Shown: positions 13,419 through 23,959, counted from the first letter of the stretch. The stretch: 64,000 nt of DNA from Ashinkailepas kermadecensis (GCA_034440615.1 JAOTOM010004751.1:310001-374000), one strand, 5' to 3'. The notes: generated from the sequence alone by a model not told the origin. Made by a program: numbers and translations.

Positions 13419-14204
13419 CTATTCTTCCGCACGGCAGTCTGACGACCCGCCTGTTGTCTTTGTTCGTTTGTTCGTTCAGGGGTCCCAATGGCGTATTAGC
13501 TGGTTATACATGGATGTCTGGATACAGCTATGAAGCGTAGATAAACGTATGATTTCGTATGTGAGCACGATGGACGTTAGTCTGCAGAAACGCAGCGATG
13601 TTGACGAACCAGTGTCAAACCAGTGTTTGACAGCGTCTGTCGTGTGGAACTATTTGTACATTTCACATGGTTTTGAGTGATGCTCTAAGCATTCCAGGAG
13701 TCTGTGTTGCGTTCTCAGCCAGCCTATTTATGTGCAGCCTTGGTGTACTGGATATGGGACCGTTCATGCTCATCTAGGTTAGTATTTTACATGTGAGTCG
13801 TTTGAACATGTGCGGAGCATGTTTTCCGTAATAAGAGGCGACACGGGACGTGTTTTCCGTAACAGGAGGCGACACTTGCGATTGAAATCATCAGCAATAT
13901 TTCTTATTGTGCTAATTACAACATGGGGTGACCAAACCCTTTCACTAAAAAATCTGGTTCTGAAAACTTGTGCTGGTATGGTAATACTGTGGTCAAATCT
14001 GTGCCACTTCGCTTCTTGTCTGATTGGTGTCACTAGCTAGTCGACAGGAGCTCAATATGTCACCGCTTTCGCAAAAATATGTGAATCGAATTGTCCTAAT
14101 GGTGGATATTCTACCCTTGAAATCATTGAATTAGGCATATTGTTCCAAGCAATCGTTATGGAACAGCACCAGTGAAGTACCGAATGGGGCCATTGTGGGC
14201 AGTC
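13419..14204. other. No feature recognised
   Basis: About 780 bp of unique-looking sequence. A short internal duplication of cgtgttttccgtaa (about 13818 and 13848) flanks gaggcgacac. No gene was recognised. Confidence 0.5.
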
Positions 14205-16430
14205 CCCCCCCCCCCTCCCCTGAGAGGTTGTGGGGCCCCCAAGAATCGCGCCGTGGTTCGGAAAGATAGCGCCAGGCTCATAAATGACGCTGGGCCCAAA
14301 AGACGGTCCAGGCCCCTGAAAATTATGCTGGGGCCCAAAAGGTTGGGCCGGGGCCCCTGCAAATCGCGCTTGGGCCCAAAAAGTCGGACTGGAGCTCCTG
14401 AAAATCACGTTGGGGGCCTCAAAAGTTCGGACGTGGTCAACTGAAAAATCACGCTGACCTTACTCCTTAGAGTCCCTATACCTTAGAGTCGTGTCGGGGT
14501 CCCTGAAAATCATGATGGGCCCAAAAAGACGGTCTGAGCCCTGAAAAAGATCACGTTTGAGGCCCAATATAGCAGGCCGGGGCGCCTTAAAATCGCACTG
14601 TGGCTACCAAAAAGACGGACTGGGGTTCCTGAAAACCACACTGGGGGCCTCAAAAGTTCGTGCCAGGGCCCATGAAAATCACGCTGGGGGCCCAAAAATG
14701 TCATGCTGCGGGTCTTGAAAATCACGACGGGAACCCCAAAAGGTCCAGTGTTTTTACCCAGGATAGGTCGCACTAGGGCCCCAGAGGTTTCATCGGGACC
14801 ACCCAAAACAAACGAAGCCGGGGAAATGAAAAAAGCAGTCCGGACATGGAAAACCACGCTGGGGTCCTAACAATCGCTCCAAAAGGGCCGAAAACGTGTT
14901 GGGACCCCAAAAACCTTTCGAGGTCACCAAAACTCACGCTACAGATCCCAACAAATGAAGACGGGGCCCAAAAATCGCACTTAAACCAAAAAAGTCGCGC
15001 ACTGCCCTTCAAAATCACACTCGGGGTCCAAAAAGTGGCGCGGAGCCTCACAAGTCGCAGCTGACTTCTCAAAAACTAATGCCTACACGAAATGTCACTT
15101 TATGGCCATAAAAAAAAATCGTCAAAGACCCCCAAAAACACGTAGCGCCCCGGATAAGAAGCGTGTTGGGGCACCGAAACAAATGCACATGGAACCCGAA
15201 GAATCGTACCGGGGCCAAAAAATATCGCACATGGGGCTTCCAAAAATATAACTCGACAGCAAAAAAATTACAGAGAAACTCCGTCAAATTGACCCGAGCA
15301 TCGGAAAATTCCGAACAGGTCCCGAAAGAAAATTGTCCGAATGACCTTCCTGCTCTGAAGGGCGCCATCAGCTAAAAATGAATCGTAGAGCAGCTGCAGT
15401 AGCTTACCAAAGAGGAAAATTCCCTCTCCCCCCGGTCCTAAACGGGTGGGCTCTCATGAATCGCACCGTGGTCCCAAAAAATCGCTCTGGGGCCAAGTAA
15501 ATTCGCATTGGGGCCACCAGAATTCGCGCAGGGATGTCTAAATAATTGCAGTGGGCACCAAAATAAACTCGAGTCGGGTCAGAAATGTTGTGCCGGGGCC
15601 CGAGAAAATCGCGCTGGGGCCCAGCTTAATACAAATGCGTCCCACGGACTCGCGCCGAGCTCCCAAAACATCGCGCTTCGGATCCAACATTCCCATGGTT
15701 AGTCCGAAAGATACTGGTCCGGGCATCAAAAATTCCCCTCAGGACTCTCAAAAACTGGCGTTGATGGCTCCAAATAAGCACAGCTTCCCAAAAAAAAATC
15801 GCACCGGGATCCGACAAAAATCGAGCTGGAGCCCTCCAAAATAAGGGGAGATTCCGAAAAATCAATGTCCGAGCCCGGAAATCGCTCCGGAGCCAAAAAC
15901 ATACCAACAAATGCCTTCAAAAATATCGTAAGACCCTGATAAAAAATGTACCGGAGCTCGAAAAATCGTGACGGGACGCACGGATATGGCGACGAGAGTC
16001 CGAAAAATCAGGCGAAGACTCGGAGGGTAAGAAATTTAGAAGAAGCCATAACAAATTTGTCGAGCCCAGAAAACTGATGTCGAGTTCCCCTCCCCCGCCG
16101 GAATCACGCACCTCGGCCCGAAAAGTCGCGCCAGGGCGCCGATAAATTATACCGGAGCCCCAATATTCGTGCTGGGGTCCGCAAATGTGCATCAGGAGCC
16201 CCAAATAAACACAGCAGGATCCTAAGAGCATAACGGTTGGCCGAAACCGCATCGGGCCATCCAAAGCGTACCGAATGTCGCCAAAAAATACCGTCGGTGC
16301 ACAAAAAAAGAAACAAAACTCTAGAAAAAGGAGCCAGGGTCTCAAAGATGTGTCGGGCCCCTAAAATAATTGGCTGGAGCCCTAAAACGCATCCGTAGAC
16401 GAAGAAAAATGTAACGGGCCAAAAAGAACG
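14205..16430. repeat. Strongly diverged periodic array (GGGGCCC / AAAA / TCGCGCT)
   Basis: Over about 2.2 kb the same elements recur in loose order: a ggggccc or gggcccc block, an A-tract of 3-7, then atcgcgct or atcacgct or gtcggact. A-tracts come roughly every 18-24 bases, so two half-units make about 40 bp. Divergence is very high, and exact unit boundaries are lost toward 16.4 kb. It reads like an ancient minisatellite. The same pattern reappears at 61150-61330. The many short open frames are not coding. Confidence 0.75.
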
Positions 16431-16964
16431 CCTAGCTAGGGTCTCGGTTCGGTAGCCAATCTGGGAGCGTATTTAATCAAAGAGATGGGGTACATCAAAG
16501 CTCAGCGTGTATCCGGATTTCTTAGCTACCAGAAAATGTGGAAAGGAGAGGACGAATCATCGAATTTAATTAATCTAATTTTCCCGGCGAACCCCCATAC
16601 GAAGCATTCCACACGTCAAATATGGCACAAGACTATTATGTGGCAGCAATTAGCAAAACGCAGGAGGCCTAGCAGAAACCGGAGAATCGCAAGAAGTGTG
16701 GCGAATGCGCCGAATGCGCACGATGGGTGTGCACGTGCACGAACGTTGGCGTCGTGACGACCGAGCGCTATGAATTAGAATGTCTGAAATTGGGAAATTT
16801 GACATTTTAAAGTTATTTGCTTAGGTGTAATTTCAGCAGTGTGAGGTGGCTTATCAAGGGATACCAAAAGAAAACCTAAATACAGGGTGGGGGAGTTAGG
16901 GTTGAAATCCGGTGACTAAGAAACGATGGTGGAAGATTAGGCCCCCATCACAAGACAATTTTGT
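16431..16964. other. No feature recognised
   Basis: About 530 bp between the diverged array and the LINE nest. No motif seen. Confidence 0.5.
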
Positions 16965-17153
16965 TTAAAGAAATTGCCCTCCACTCTTCGAAAACGACGC
17001 TAAAACAAACCTCAAAATTATTGACACACTGCAAAACCAATGCCTCAAAATCACCACCGGAGCATACCCCACTTCACCTTCACTCGCACTACACATATAC
17101 AACCACATACCAGAACTGCAACACAGACGTACAGAAGCACCACTCAGATACAA
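16965..17153 (+). pseudogene. RNase H-bearing LINE, reverse-transcriptase C-terminal fragment (left part)
   Basis: One frame reads TNLKIIDTLQNQCLKITTGA, then YPTSPSLALHIYNHIPELQ and HRRTEAPLRYK. This is the region after the polymerase domain in I/Jockey-group LINEs ('...QN..LR...GA......LH.....P.L'). The frame stops making sense at about 17153, where the CR1 element begins. The same protein resumes at 21519 with RNase H. The element is therefore interrupted by the CR1 insertion. It is also truncated on the left at about 16965. The composition is A+C-rich on this strand, unlike the inserted CR1. Confidence 0.72.
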
Positions 17154-17942
17154 GCTTCCCCTGCTGTGGAGGTGGCAGGGAGATCTGAAGAGATAAGTGT
17201 TCCTAGTGAACAGAATATTTATAGTAGCTCACAGGAGGGGCAGTGGTTTAAAGTCAAGGGGTGGAGGATTTGGAGGCGTGAGCCTAAGCAAGGGGGCAGT
17301 GAGTGGCAGGTGGTAGGTGGTAGGAGTGGGAAAAAACCTAGCGAAGCAGCTCAACAGGCAGGAGTAGTAACAACATCCAACAGGTTCCAGGCATTGGAGG
17401 ACTGCCCCCAGGATAGTGATAGTGATAGTGATAGCAGCAAGGAGAAAGTGGTAGTCGTAGGAGACTCTCGTGTGCGGCATTTGGATAGGGTATTCTGTAA
17501 AGGTCGGAAAGGTAGGAGGTGCATCACCAGGCCTGGTGCCAAAGTTAGAGACCTGGTCCAAGTGGTCGCACAGGCCACCAGCGAAAACCAGTTCAGTACA
17601 GTTATAGTGCAGGTAGGAGTGAACAACATAGGTCCTGCTAGGAGTGAGGAGCTGATGCAGGACTACAGGGCCCTTCTAGCCACCCTGAAGCAAAGCAATA
17701 GCAGAGTTATTGTGACAGCTATTCTGCCTAGGGCTGGAGTCTCCCCTGAGTGGAGCTCTAGGGCACTGGCAGCCAATGCCAGGGTAGGTAGGCTTTGCAA
17801 TGAGTTAGGTTTGACTTTTGTTGACAAGTGGTGCAGGTTTTATGGCTCATCTGACCTCTATCAGAGGGATGGCTTGCACTTCTCTGAGAAGGGGGTGCAA
17901 GTGTTAGGCAAAGTATACGAACATGTCCTTCAGGGAAACTAG
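17154..17942 (+). CDS. CR1 ORF1 protein, SGNH/GDSL esterase domain, N-terminus missing
   Basis: About 262 codons from the insertion junction to the TAG at 17940-17942. The frame also stays open upstream into the host element, so an ATG at 17040 lies outside the CR1 and is unlikely to be its native start. The N-terminal third is low-complexity and basic or Gln/Gly-rich, with an acidic serine run (DSDSDSDSS) near residue 90. Then comes an SGNH hydrolase fold. VVVVGDSRVRHLD carries the block I serine (near residue 103). VGVNN carries block III (near 154). DGLHFSEKG has the Asp and His of block V (near 240). In CR1-group ORF1 proteins such a domain follows a zinc-finger region, absent here because of truncation. 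Its role in retrotransposition is not settled; lipid or membrane interaction has been suggested for the family. Downstream ORF2 begins within about 10 bp in another frame. Confidence 0.85.
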   Translation, partial: ASPAVEVAGRSEEISVPSEQNIYSSSQEGQWFKVKGWRIWRREPKQGGSEWQVVGGRSGKKPSEAAQQAGVVTTSNRFQALEDCPQDSDSDSDSSKEKVVVVGDSRVRHLDRVFCKGRKGRRCITRPGAKVRDLVQVVAQATSENQFSTVIVQVGVNNIGPARSEELMQDYRALLATLKQSNSRVIVTAILPRAGVSPEWSSRALAANARVGRLCNELGLTFVDKWCRFYGSSDLYQRDGLHFSEKGVQVLGKVYEHVLQGN

Positions 17943-17950
17943 ATAATGGG

Positions 17951-20900
17951 GTGGGGAGGGAAGAATTGGCATTGCCATCTCAGGGATATGTCAATAGTGA
18001 CAACATAGGCAATAGAACCTCACAGTCAGCAAATAGGGGTAGCAGTAGATCAAGGGGGCAGAGTGGTGGCTCATCCAGAGATGATAGAGCTACTCAACAT
18101 AAAAAAGCCAAAGATGGTCATGGAACTTTTGTTAAGTGTATGATGCTTAATGCTCAGAGCATTCGATCCAAATTTGGTGAGTTTAAGTGTTATGTTGCTG
18201 AGGAGAAACCAGATTTTGTTTGCATTACTGAGGCATGGGTCAGTGAGGGATATTTTTGGGAGAACTTGCAGGACTATGAGATCCAGGGATACAATATGTT
18301 TTCATGCAATAGGGGTCCAGCAGTGAAAGGGGGTGGTGTAATGCTCTATGTGAATAGCTTATACAGTTCTCAAAAAGTAGTAGATGGGGTGAAAAATGTG
18401 TCTGTGGAGTCCATTTGGCTTGATGTTGCTGTGGGAAAAGGCAACAACAATAAACTGAGGATAGGAGCTTTGTATCGATCAGGAACCTTGCCACATTCCC
18501 AGCAACTGGAGCTTGATAAGGTGATTTGTGAGGAAATCAGTAGAAACTTTAAGAGGAAATGCCTTATTCTTGGTGACTTTAATCTAAAAGGATATCAAAA
18601 TGTTGGTGTTGGCTCCCCATCATGTAAACTGTTTAGGAAATGCCTTGAAGAGGACTTGTTCTTACACCAGTTTGTAATGGAACCAACCAGGCAGGGCTCA
18701 TTCTTGGACCTTGTCTTCTCAGATTTAAGTGATTTAGTTCAAGACTTGACTGTAGGAGAAACTCTGGGAAGAAGTGACCATAACATAGTGAGATTCAAGG
18801 CACAGGTATCAGGGACAATCAAGGATAATTTGGCAAAGATTCCAAATTTTAACAGGGCAGACTTTGCCTGCATGAGAGAGGCTTTAAGTGCCATAAAATG
18901 GGAAGAAGAATTCTTTGACTTAAATGCCTGTGAAATGTGGGAAAAGTTCAAATCCTACTTGAGGGAAATTCAGATTAGACATGTCCCCCAAAAGCAAAGG
19001 CGCAAAAGAAGGGTAGGAAAGCCAGCATGGCTTACACCAGATGTGATGAAAGCAATTAAGGCTAAGAAAGGTGCATTTAGAGTATTTAAGGAGGCTTCAA
19101 ATATCGTAAATCTAAGGTCGTATCAAAAATCTAGATACGCTGTGAAGCAGAAAATCAGAGCAGCAAAGCGAGCAAAAGAATTGGATTTGGCTAGGAACTG
19201 TAATGGGGACAGTAAAAAGGTCTTTAGTTTCTACAAGCTAAGTAAAGTTTCAAGCACAATTGGTCCACTGGATGTAAATGGGACTATATTGAGTGAGGAT
19301 AGTGAGATGGTTGAGGAGCTGAGCAAGCAGTTTAAATCAGTGTTTACAGTGGAGGATGTGACTAATCCGCCAACCGTGAACCACAGTTCAGTGACAGGTG
19401 ATCAGATACACGATGTTGATTTCATTGATAGTGATATTGTTTTCAATTATATCAGAAAAATAAAGACAAACAAGGCAGCAGGACCCGATGGAATTTATGC
19501 TAGGGTATTGCGGGAAGCTGAAAAGGAAGTGGCAATTCCACTTAGTATAATATTTTGTAGATCAGTTTCGCAAAATGAAATTCCAACAGATTGGAAAAGG
19601 GCAAATGTAGTTCCTATTTTCAAGAAAGGAGAAAGAGGGAAAGTTGAAAACTATAGGCCAGTAAGCCTCACATCCCTAGTCTGCAAGGTACTCGAATCAA
19701 TTATCAAGGATAGAATAGTTAGTTTTCTGGAAGGAAACAAATTGATTCAAGATACTCAACATGGGTTTAGAAAAGGGCGATCGTGCCTCACAAATCTCTT
19801 GGACTTTTTAAATTTTGCTACAGAACAATTTGATCAGGGAAATCAGGTTGATGTAGCATATCTTGACTTTAGTAAGGCCTTTGACAAGGTACCCCATAAA
19901 CGGTTAATGATGCAGCTTCAGGTCCATGGTATTGCAGGTAGCATCCTAAAATGGATAGAGTTGTGGCTTTCAGATAGACAGCAGAGAGTGATGCTAAATG
20001 GTACAAAGTCATCATGGCAAAATGTTCTTAGTGGAGTCCCCCAGGGGTCGGTACTGGGGCCACTATTGTTCATTATATATGTGAATAGCATTGAATGTGG
20101 CCTAAGCAGTAAGGTTTTGAAATTTGCGGATGATTTGAAGATCTTTAGGGCAATAACAGGGCAAAATGAGCAGGTTTTGCTGCAGAAAGACTTAGACGAG
20201 CTAGTGAAGTGGTCAGAAAAATGGCAAATGAAGTTTAATTTTGATAAGTGCAAAGTCATGCATGTAGGTAGGCAGCATATGAAGGCTCCATACTTGATGG
20301 GTGGCCAAGTACCATCTGTGACTCAGCAGGAGAAGGACTTAGGTGTTATTTTGAACACAAAATTGGGGGCATCAGAACAGACCAAAGAAGCCAGGAAGAA
20401 GGCACTAAGAATGCTTGGGGCAATACAGAGGAATGTGTCATACAAAAGTGAGGAGGTCATCAGGAAGCTTTACTGTGCATATGTCAGGCCACATTTGGAA
20501 TACTGTGTCCAAGCTTGGTCCCCTAGTTATGAGAAAGATTGTTGGCTTTTAGAGAGAGTACAAAAGAGGGCAACAAAAATGGCTAATGGTATAGGCAACC
20601 TGGAATATGAGGAAAGACTGAAGAAATTGAACATGTTTTCACTTAGATATAGAAGGCTGAGAGGAGATCTCATCGAGGTTTTTAAATTTGTTCATGGTCA
20701 GGAACAGGGATATCTCAGGGAAGTGTTTGAATTTAACAGAAATGATGCAATTAGAGGTCATCAATTCAAAATTAAAGTTAATCACAGCAGGACAAGGTTA
20801 AGACAGTCTTTCTTCACCAACAGGGTAGTAGAACACTGGAACCAGCTGCCAGGAACCATTGTCAGTAGCAACACACTGAACATCTTTAAAAACGGCATAG

Positions 20901-20953
20901 ACAATCATTATAAGAATAGGGGGATTGTTTTTCTGTATTCCAGGGAAGGCTGA
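17951..20953 (+). CDS. CR1 ORF2 polyprotein: AP-type endonuclease and reverse transcriptase
   Basis: Uninterrupted frame of 1000 codons ending with TGA at 20951-20953. The frame opens at a GTG (17951); the first ATG is at 18140, so the start is uncertain and translation may depend on reinitiation after ORF1. Endonuclease: MLNAQSIRSK, ITEAW (catalytic Glu), GGGVMLYV, LGDFNLKG (near residue 207) and GRSDHNIV (near 274), all in the canonical order for nicking target DNA. Reverse transcriptase: NKAAGPDGIYARVL (near 511), NYRPVSLTS, QHGFRKGRSC, YLDFSKAFDKVPH, GVPQGSVLGPLLF and KFADDLKIF (near 724; FADD in place of the usual YADD). The C-terminal region has VRPHLEYCVQAWSP, typical of CR1/L2-type elements. 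No RNase H domain follows. No stop or frameshift was seen, so the protein could be functional. Confidence 0.93.
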   Translation: MGREELALPSQGYVNSDNIGNRTSQSANRGSSRSRGQSGGSSRDDRATQHKKAKDGHGTFVKCMMLNAQSIRSKFGEFKCYVAEEKPDFVCITEAWVSEGYFWENLQDYEIQGYNMFSCNRGPAVKGGGVMLYVNSLYSSQKVVDGVKNVSVESIWLDVAVGKGNNNKLRIGALYRSGTLPHSQQLELDKVICEEISRNFKRKCLILGDFNLKGYQNVGVGSPSCKLFRKCLEEDLFLHQFVMEPTRQGSFLDLVFSDLSDLVQDLTVGETLGRSDHNIVRFKAQVSGTIKDNLAKIPNFNRADFACMREALSAIKWEEEFFDLNACEMWEKFKSYLREIQIRHVPQKQRRKRRVGKPAWLTPDVMKAIKAKKGAFRVFKEASNIVNLRSYQKSRYAVKQKIRAAKRAKELDLARNCNGDSKKVFSFYKLSKVSSTIGPLDVNGTILSEDSEMVEELSKQFKSVFTVEDVTNPPTVNHSSVTGDQIHDVDFIDSDIVFNYIRKIKTNKAAGPDGIYARVLREAEKEVAIPLSIIFCRSVSQNEIPTDWKRANVVPIFKKGERGKVENYRPVSLTSLVCKVLESIIKDRIVSFLEGNKLIQDTQHGFRKGRSCLTNLLDFLNFATEQFDQGNQVDVAYLDFSKAFDKVPHKRLMMQLQVHGIAGSILKWIELWLSDRQQRVMLNGTKSSWQNVLSGVPQGSVLGPLLFIIYVNSIECGLSSKVLKFADDLKIFRAITGQNEQVLLQKDLDELVKWSEKWQMKFNFDKCKVMHVGRQHMKAPYLMGGQVPSVTQQEKDLGVILNTKLGASEQTKEARKKALRMLGAIQRNVSYKSEEVIRKLYCAYVRPHLEYCVQAWSPSYEKDCWLLERVQKRATKMANGIGNLEYEERLKKLNMFSLRYRRLRGDLIEVFKFVHGQEQGYLREVFEFNRNDAIRGHQFKIKVNHSRTRLRQSFFTNRVVEHWNQLPGTIVSSNTLNIFKNGIDNHYKNRGIVFLYSREG

Positions 20954-20975
20954 TCGACAGGGAGGAGTGGGAGTT

Positions 20976-21360
20976 GGGAGGAGTTTGTAATTGTTGACTG
21001 TGTTATGAAATAGCAAGTGAGTCTCTTATTAAGTCTAAATGCTTTATAACTTTATATAGGGTGTACCTAGCAGTGGATTCAGCACCTTCCTTCGGGATGT
21101 GATACTGATGAGATTGTCTATGGTAGCACAATGGGTATGATGGGAGGAGTTTGTAATTGTTGAGTGTATTATGCAATAGCAAGTGAGTCTCTTATTAAGT
21201 CTGAACGCTTTATGAATTTCTGTGGGATGTGCCTAGCAGTGGATTCGGCACCTTCCTTCGGGATGTGATGCTGATGAGGTTGTCTATGGTGGCACGATGG
21301 GTGTGATGGGAGGAGCTTGTGATTATTGAGGGTGTTAGGCGGTAGCAAGTGAGTGGTGTT
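20976..21360 (+). repeat. 166-bp tandem repeat in the CR1 3' UTR, about 2.3 copies
   Basis: The string gggaggagtttgtaattgtt starts at 20976 and 21142, and a variant (gggaggagcttgtgattatt) at 21308. The period is 166 bp. Each unit also contains gtgagtctcttattaagtct and ccttccttcgggatgtga. The repeat lies between the ORF2 stop and the octamer tail. Confidence 0.9.
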
Positions 21361-21494
21361 AGATGGGCTGGGATATATAGCTTCCTAGGAACTTGGGATA
21401 AGGGATTGATTGGGGTGGGAGTATGTACATTCTAGTACCTTTTCTAGATAGGCTTAACCCAGATGGGCCCCTGTGGCTCTTATTAAGCCTTAAT

Positions 21495-21518
21495 ACTTTA
21501 TGACTTTATGACTTTATG
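21495..21518 (+). repeat. CR1 3'-terminal octamer tail (actttatg)x3
   Basis: Three exact copies of actttatg mark the 3' end of the CR1 element. The degenerate copy at 57-59.8 kb ends with the same octamer (59803-59818) after a similar cttattaagttt stretch, which defines a shared family 3' end. Confidence 0.9.
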
Positions 21519-22650
21519 ACAACTACAAAACACAACTCACCAGACAACACCCATGCACCGAAGCGCTAAAAATTCGCACCACACGCAGACACCAACTCAT
21601 GAATACACCACCACTAAAAACAACAATAGGATGCCGCATTCACCAACGCGCAAATAGGCTAAACATCACACTTCCTACCTAAGACCACTCCCAACACCCA
21701 CAGCATGATGGAAATACCAAACACCCACAACACACTTCCTCATAGACAAACATACACGGACACAGAAATTCAACAACTTTTCCTACAATTCATATCACAA
21801 TACCCAAACTACAATATCATCTATACCGACGGCTCAAAATCACACACAACACAACAGACGGGCACAGCGGCGGTATTGTACCCTGGTGTCATCGTGCCCG
21901 TCTGCCCGACACAGCATCCACATACACAGCAGAATTATACGCAATCTTTTCGGCCTACTCCACTATCTACAATGCACAAATTGAACACAACATCATAGCC
22001 ACAGACACCAAATCAGCAATACAAGGCATAACACCCTACACCACCTTCAAACACCCCCTCATCCTCAAAATACTGCACATCCATAACAAACTAAACAATC
22101 CACGACCACTTCTCCTTTGGATACCAAGCCACACAAACATACAAGGCAACGAATACGCCTACACCGAAGCAAACATAGCCACAACACTGCAACAAACCAC
22201 ACACTGCCCCTACTCACAATCCGACTATTACCCCACCATACGCCAGGCAATCAACAAACGCATACACCAAACATGGGAAACAGCAATAACACAACTTCAC
22301 GAAATACACCCCAAACACGAACACTGGCACACCATTAATAAAAACACCAGATCCAAAGAACGCATACTAACACGACTACGCATCGGGCACACAACACTTG
22401 CACACTAGTACCTCCCCCTACAGCACCCAAGACCACAATGCACAACATTTCACCGAATACTTACAATCAAACACTTACTCATCCACTGCATCAAATACAC
22501 CAACCAAAGACAACATATCACAAACTACTGTGCCACAAGCAACATCCTACCAAACCTCACTACTCTCCTCAACGACGAACATCCAGCATTTCACGAACAT
22601 ATCTTCCAATTTCTCGCTCTCACACGCGTACTAGAACAACTGAAAAAAAA
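21519..22650 (+). pseudogene. RNase H-bearing LINE, C-terminal fragment (right part)
   Basis: Continues the protein interrupted at 17153: DNYKTQLTRQHPCTEALKIR, then an RNase H domain with IIYTDGSKS (about 21819-21845), TAELYAIFSAYSTIY, IIATDTKSAIQGI and LLLWIPSHTNIQGNEYA. These hold the D-E-D and His-containing blocks typical of LINE RNase H. Next come HEHWHTINK...RILTRLRIGHT and a zinc-knuckle-like QC..FHRILTIKHLLIHC. Stops follow TLPT (about 21680) and LAH (about 22408), and a frame shift lies near 21900, so it is dead. RNase H of this kind is found in I-group (I, R1, LOA-like) LINEs. An A/K-rich tract of about 150 bp follows to 22750. Confidence 0.78.
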
Positions 22651-22815
22651 ATGCAAAAAAGGATCGGGGAAAAAAATGAAAAGATATGTTAAAAAAGAAA
22701 AACAGAAAATGAACAAAAGATTGAAAAAAAAGATACGTTCAAAAAGAAAAGAGAAAACATAACCATCATCCCCAAAGCGCTCTGATACCATGTTCTTTAA
22801 ATGTTCAAACACCAT

Positions 22816-23200
22816 GGCGATGCCCCGACCCCAACCCCCACTACACCCCATACCCCAACTTGGCACCGTCCGGACTGGCAACTCTTCACTACTGCATCAT
22901 CTTCGGCCTTCGACCAGTTCTACCATCTCATCCCTACGACAACTCCACTCAACTCTGCTCATCTCTACACTTCTAACTTCAAGACGACCTCAACTCTACC
23001 CCGGCATATCTCAACAAGTCAGCTTTACTATTCCTTTCTTTGTATAATTCCCTAACTATAATGTTCCTCACTCCCTATCACCCATATATAATGCCAACAC
23101 AGATACATATACACACCAACACACACACAGAAACAGCCGACATCACGATCACGGTGGCAGGCAAGCCAAACTCAACAACACACACACATACACACACACA
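22816..23200 (+). repeat. Dispersed repeat family X, copy 1 (retroelement-derived, CA-rich tail)
   Basis: Begins ggcgatgccccgaccccaac and ends near gcaagccaaactcaac followed by CA-rich sequence. The same two ends occur at 41430-41790 (same strand) and 62520-62845 (opposite strand), with different middles. One frame reads TPTWHRPDWQLFTT near the start and ADITITVAGKPNS near the end. This resembles a LINE pre-polymerase linker joined to a remnant of the reverse-transcriptase catalytic (ADDIT) segment. Likely an internally deleted derivative of an RNase H-type LINE; alternatively an untranslated region of one. Confidence 0.6.
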
Positions 23201-23204
23201 AGGT

Positions 23205-23354
23205 AATTAAGTTGGTCACTAATTATTGTATTATACAAAATTGGCCCAGTTGAAAAATTGTGGTCGAAATCTGGGGACTTTTTAAGTGGTGGTAGGTGGG
23301 CCCCCTCCAAATTCGTTTGTCCCTCCCCTGGCGTAAATCCTAGGTACGCCACTG
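23205..23354 (-). mobile_element. hAT-like transposon end
   Basis: Read on the minus strand from 23354, the sequence begins CAGTGGCGTACCTAGG and continues into ATTTACGCCAGGGGAGGG. This start is, from memory, a very common terminal sequence of non-autonomous hAT elements in animals. No matching opposite end was found nearby, so this is a fragment of about 150 bp or less. Left boundary uncertain. Confidence 0.5.
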
Positions 23355-23955
23355 AACAGCACTATGCAATGCTGCTCACAAATCAAATGAGTGTTAGTTG
23401 CTCAAGTACCTGTTGTAAACCCTCCAAGCTTGCCACGTGTCTACACATCTCGGGCGTAACGAAAAATGTTCGTATTCTGAACAAGTATTGGTTTGCAAAT
23501 ATTTCGCGAGTAGAGGTGTGTGGTACTTTTGCTAGAGCCTGTGCGAACGTTAGCACACATAGGCGTGATGCAAACATGGCCATCGATCGCAGTGAGTGGC
23601 TTGACACATATTGGTCACCACTCGGAGTCTGACAGGCGACACCGCGAAGCCTTGCTACTCCAACAATGCACGACATTCACCGTCGTGTGGTGTGGCAACA
23701 CCATGGCGTGTGCGCGTGCTCTAAACTCCAGCCACGTTCCAACTATTCGCAGCAGCCGCAGGTAGGCAGAGCCGGAGTTTCTGCTCTGTGAACCACAGCA
23801 CCACTGGTGGCGCGCTGCTCACCCGAGGGCAATTGCGGCTCCTCCCAGCGCAATTATGCATGGGGGTGTTTCGACGCCGCTCGGCAGAAGCGGCGCAGCT
23901 GGGTAGACGCCATGGTGTATACGCACGAAGTGGATTGCGCCAGACAGTCTCACTG
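23355..23955. other. No feature recognised
   Basis: About 600 bp of unique-looking sequence before the 24-kb minisatellite complex. Confidence 0.5.
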
Positions 23956-23959
23956 TCCT

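Larger units (their letters stand above)
17154..21518 (+). mobile_element. CR1-group non-LTR retrotransposon, 5'-truncated, ORF2 intact
   Basis: A LINE of about 4.36 kb with an esterase-type ORF1, an endonuclease plus reverse-transcriptase ORF2, a 3' UTR holding a 166-bp tandem repeat, and a 3' end of three copies of the octamer actttatg (21495-21518). Octamer 3' tails and an ORF1 esterase are traits of CR1-group elements. It lies inside an older RNase H-bearing LINE, whose protein is continuous across the two junctions at about 17153 and 21519. The 5' end is truncated within ORF1, as is usual in this group. I see no convincing target-site duplication. The lack of stops in either ORF suggests a recent insertion. 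Confidence 0.88.

Noticed and set aside
11615..13432. Open frame of about 605 codons on the minus strand
   Set aside because: Lies in the 44-bp array. All three minus frames are open because the unit has no stop in any phase.
16961..17188. Separate small gene starting at 16961
   Set aside because: Another frame of the same stretch gives a clear LINE C-terminal protein.
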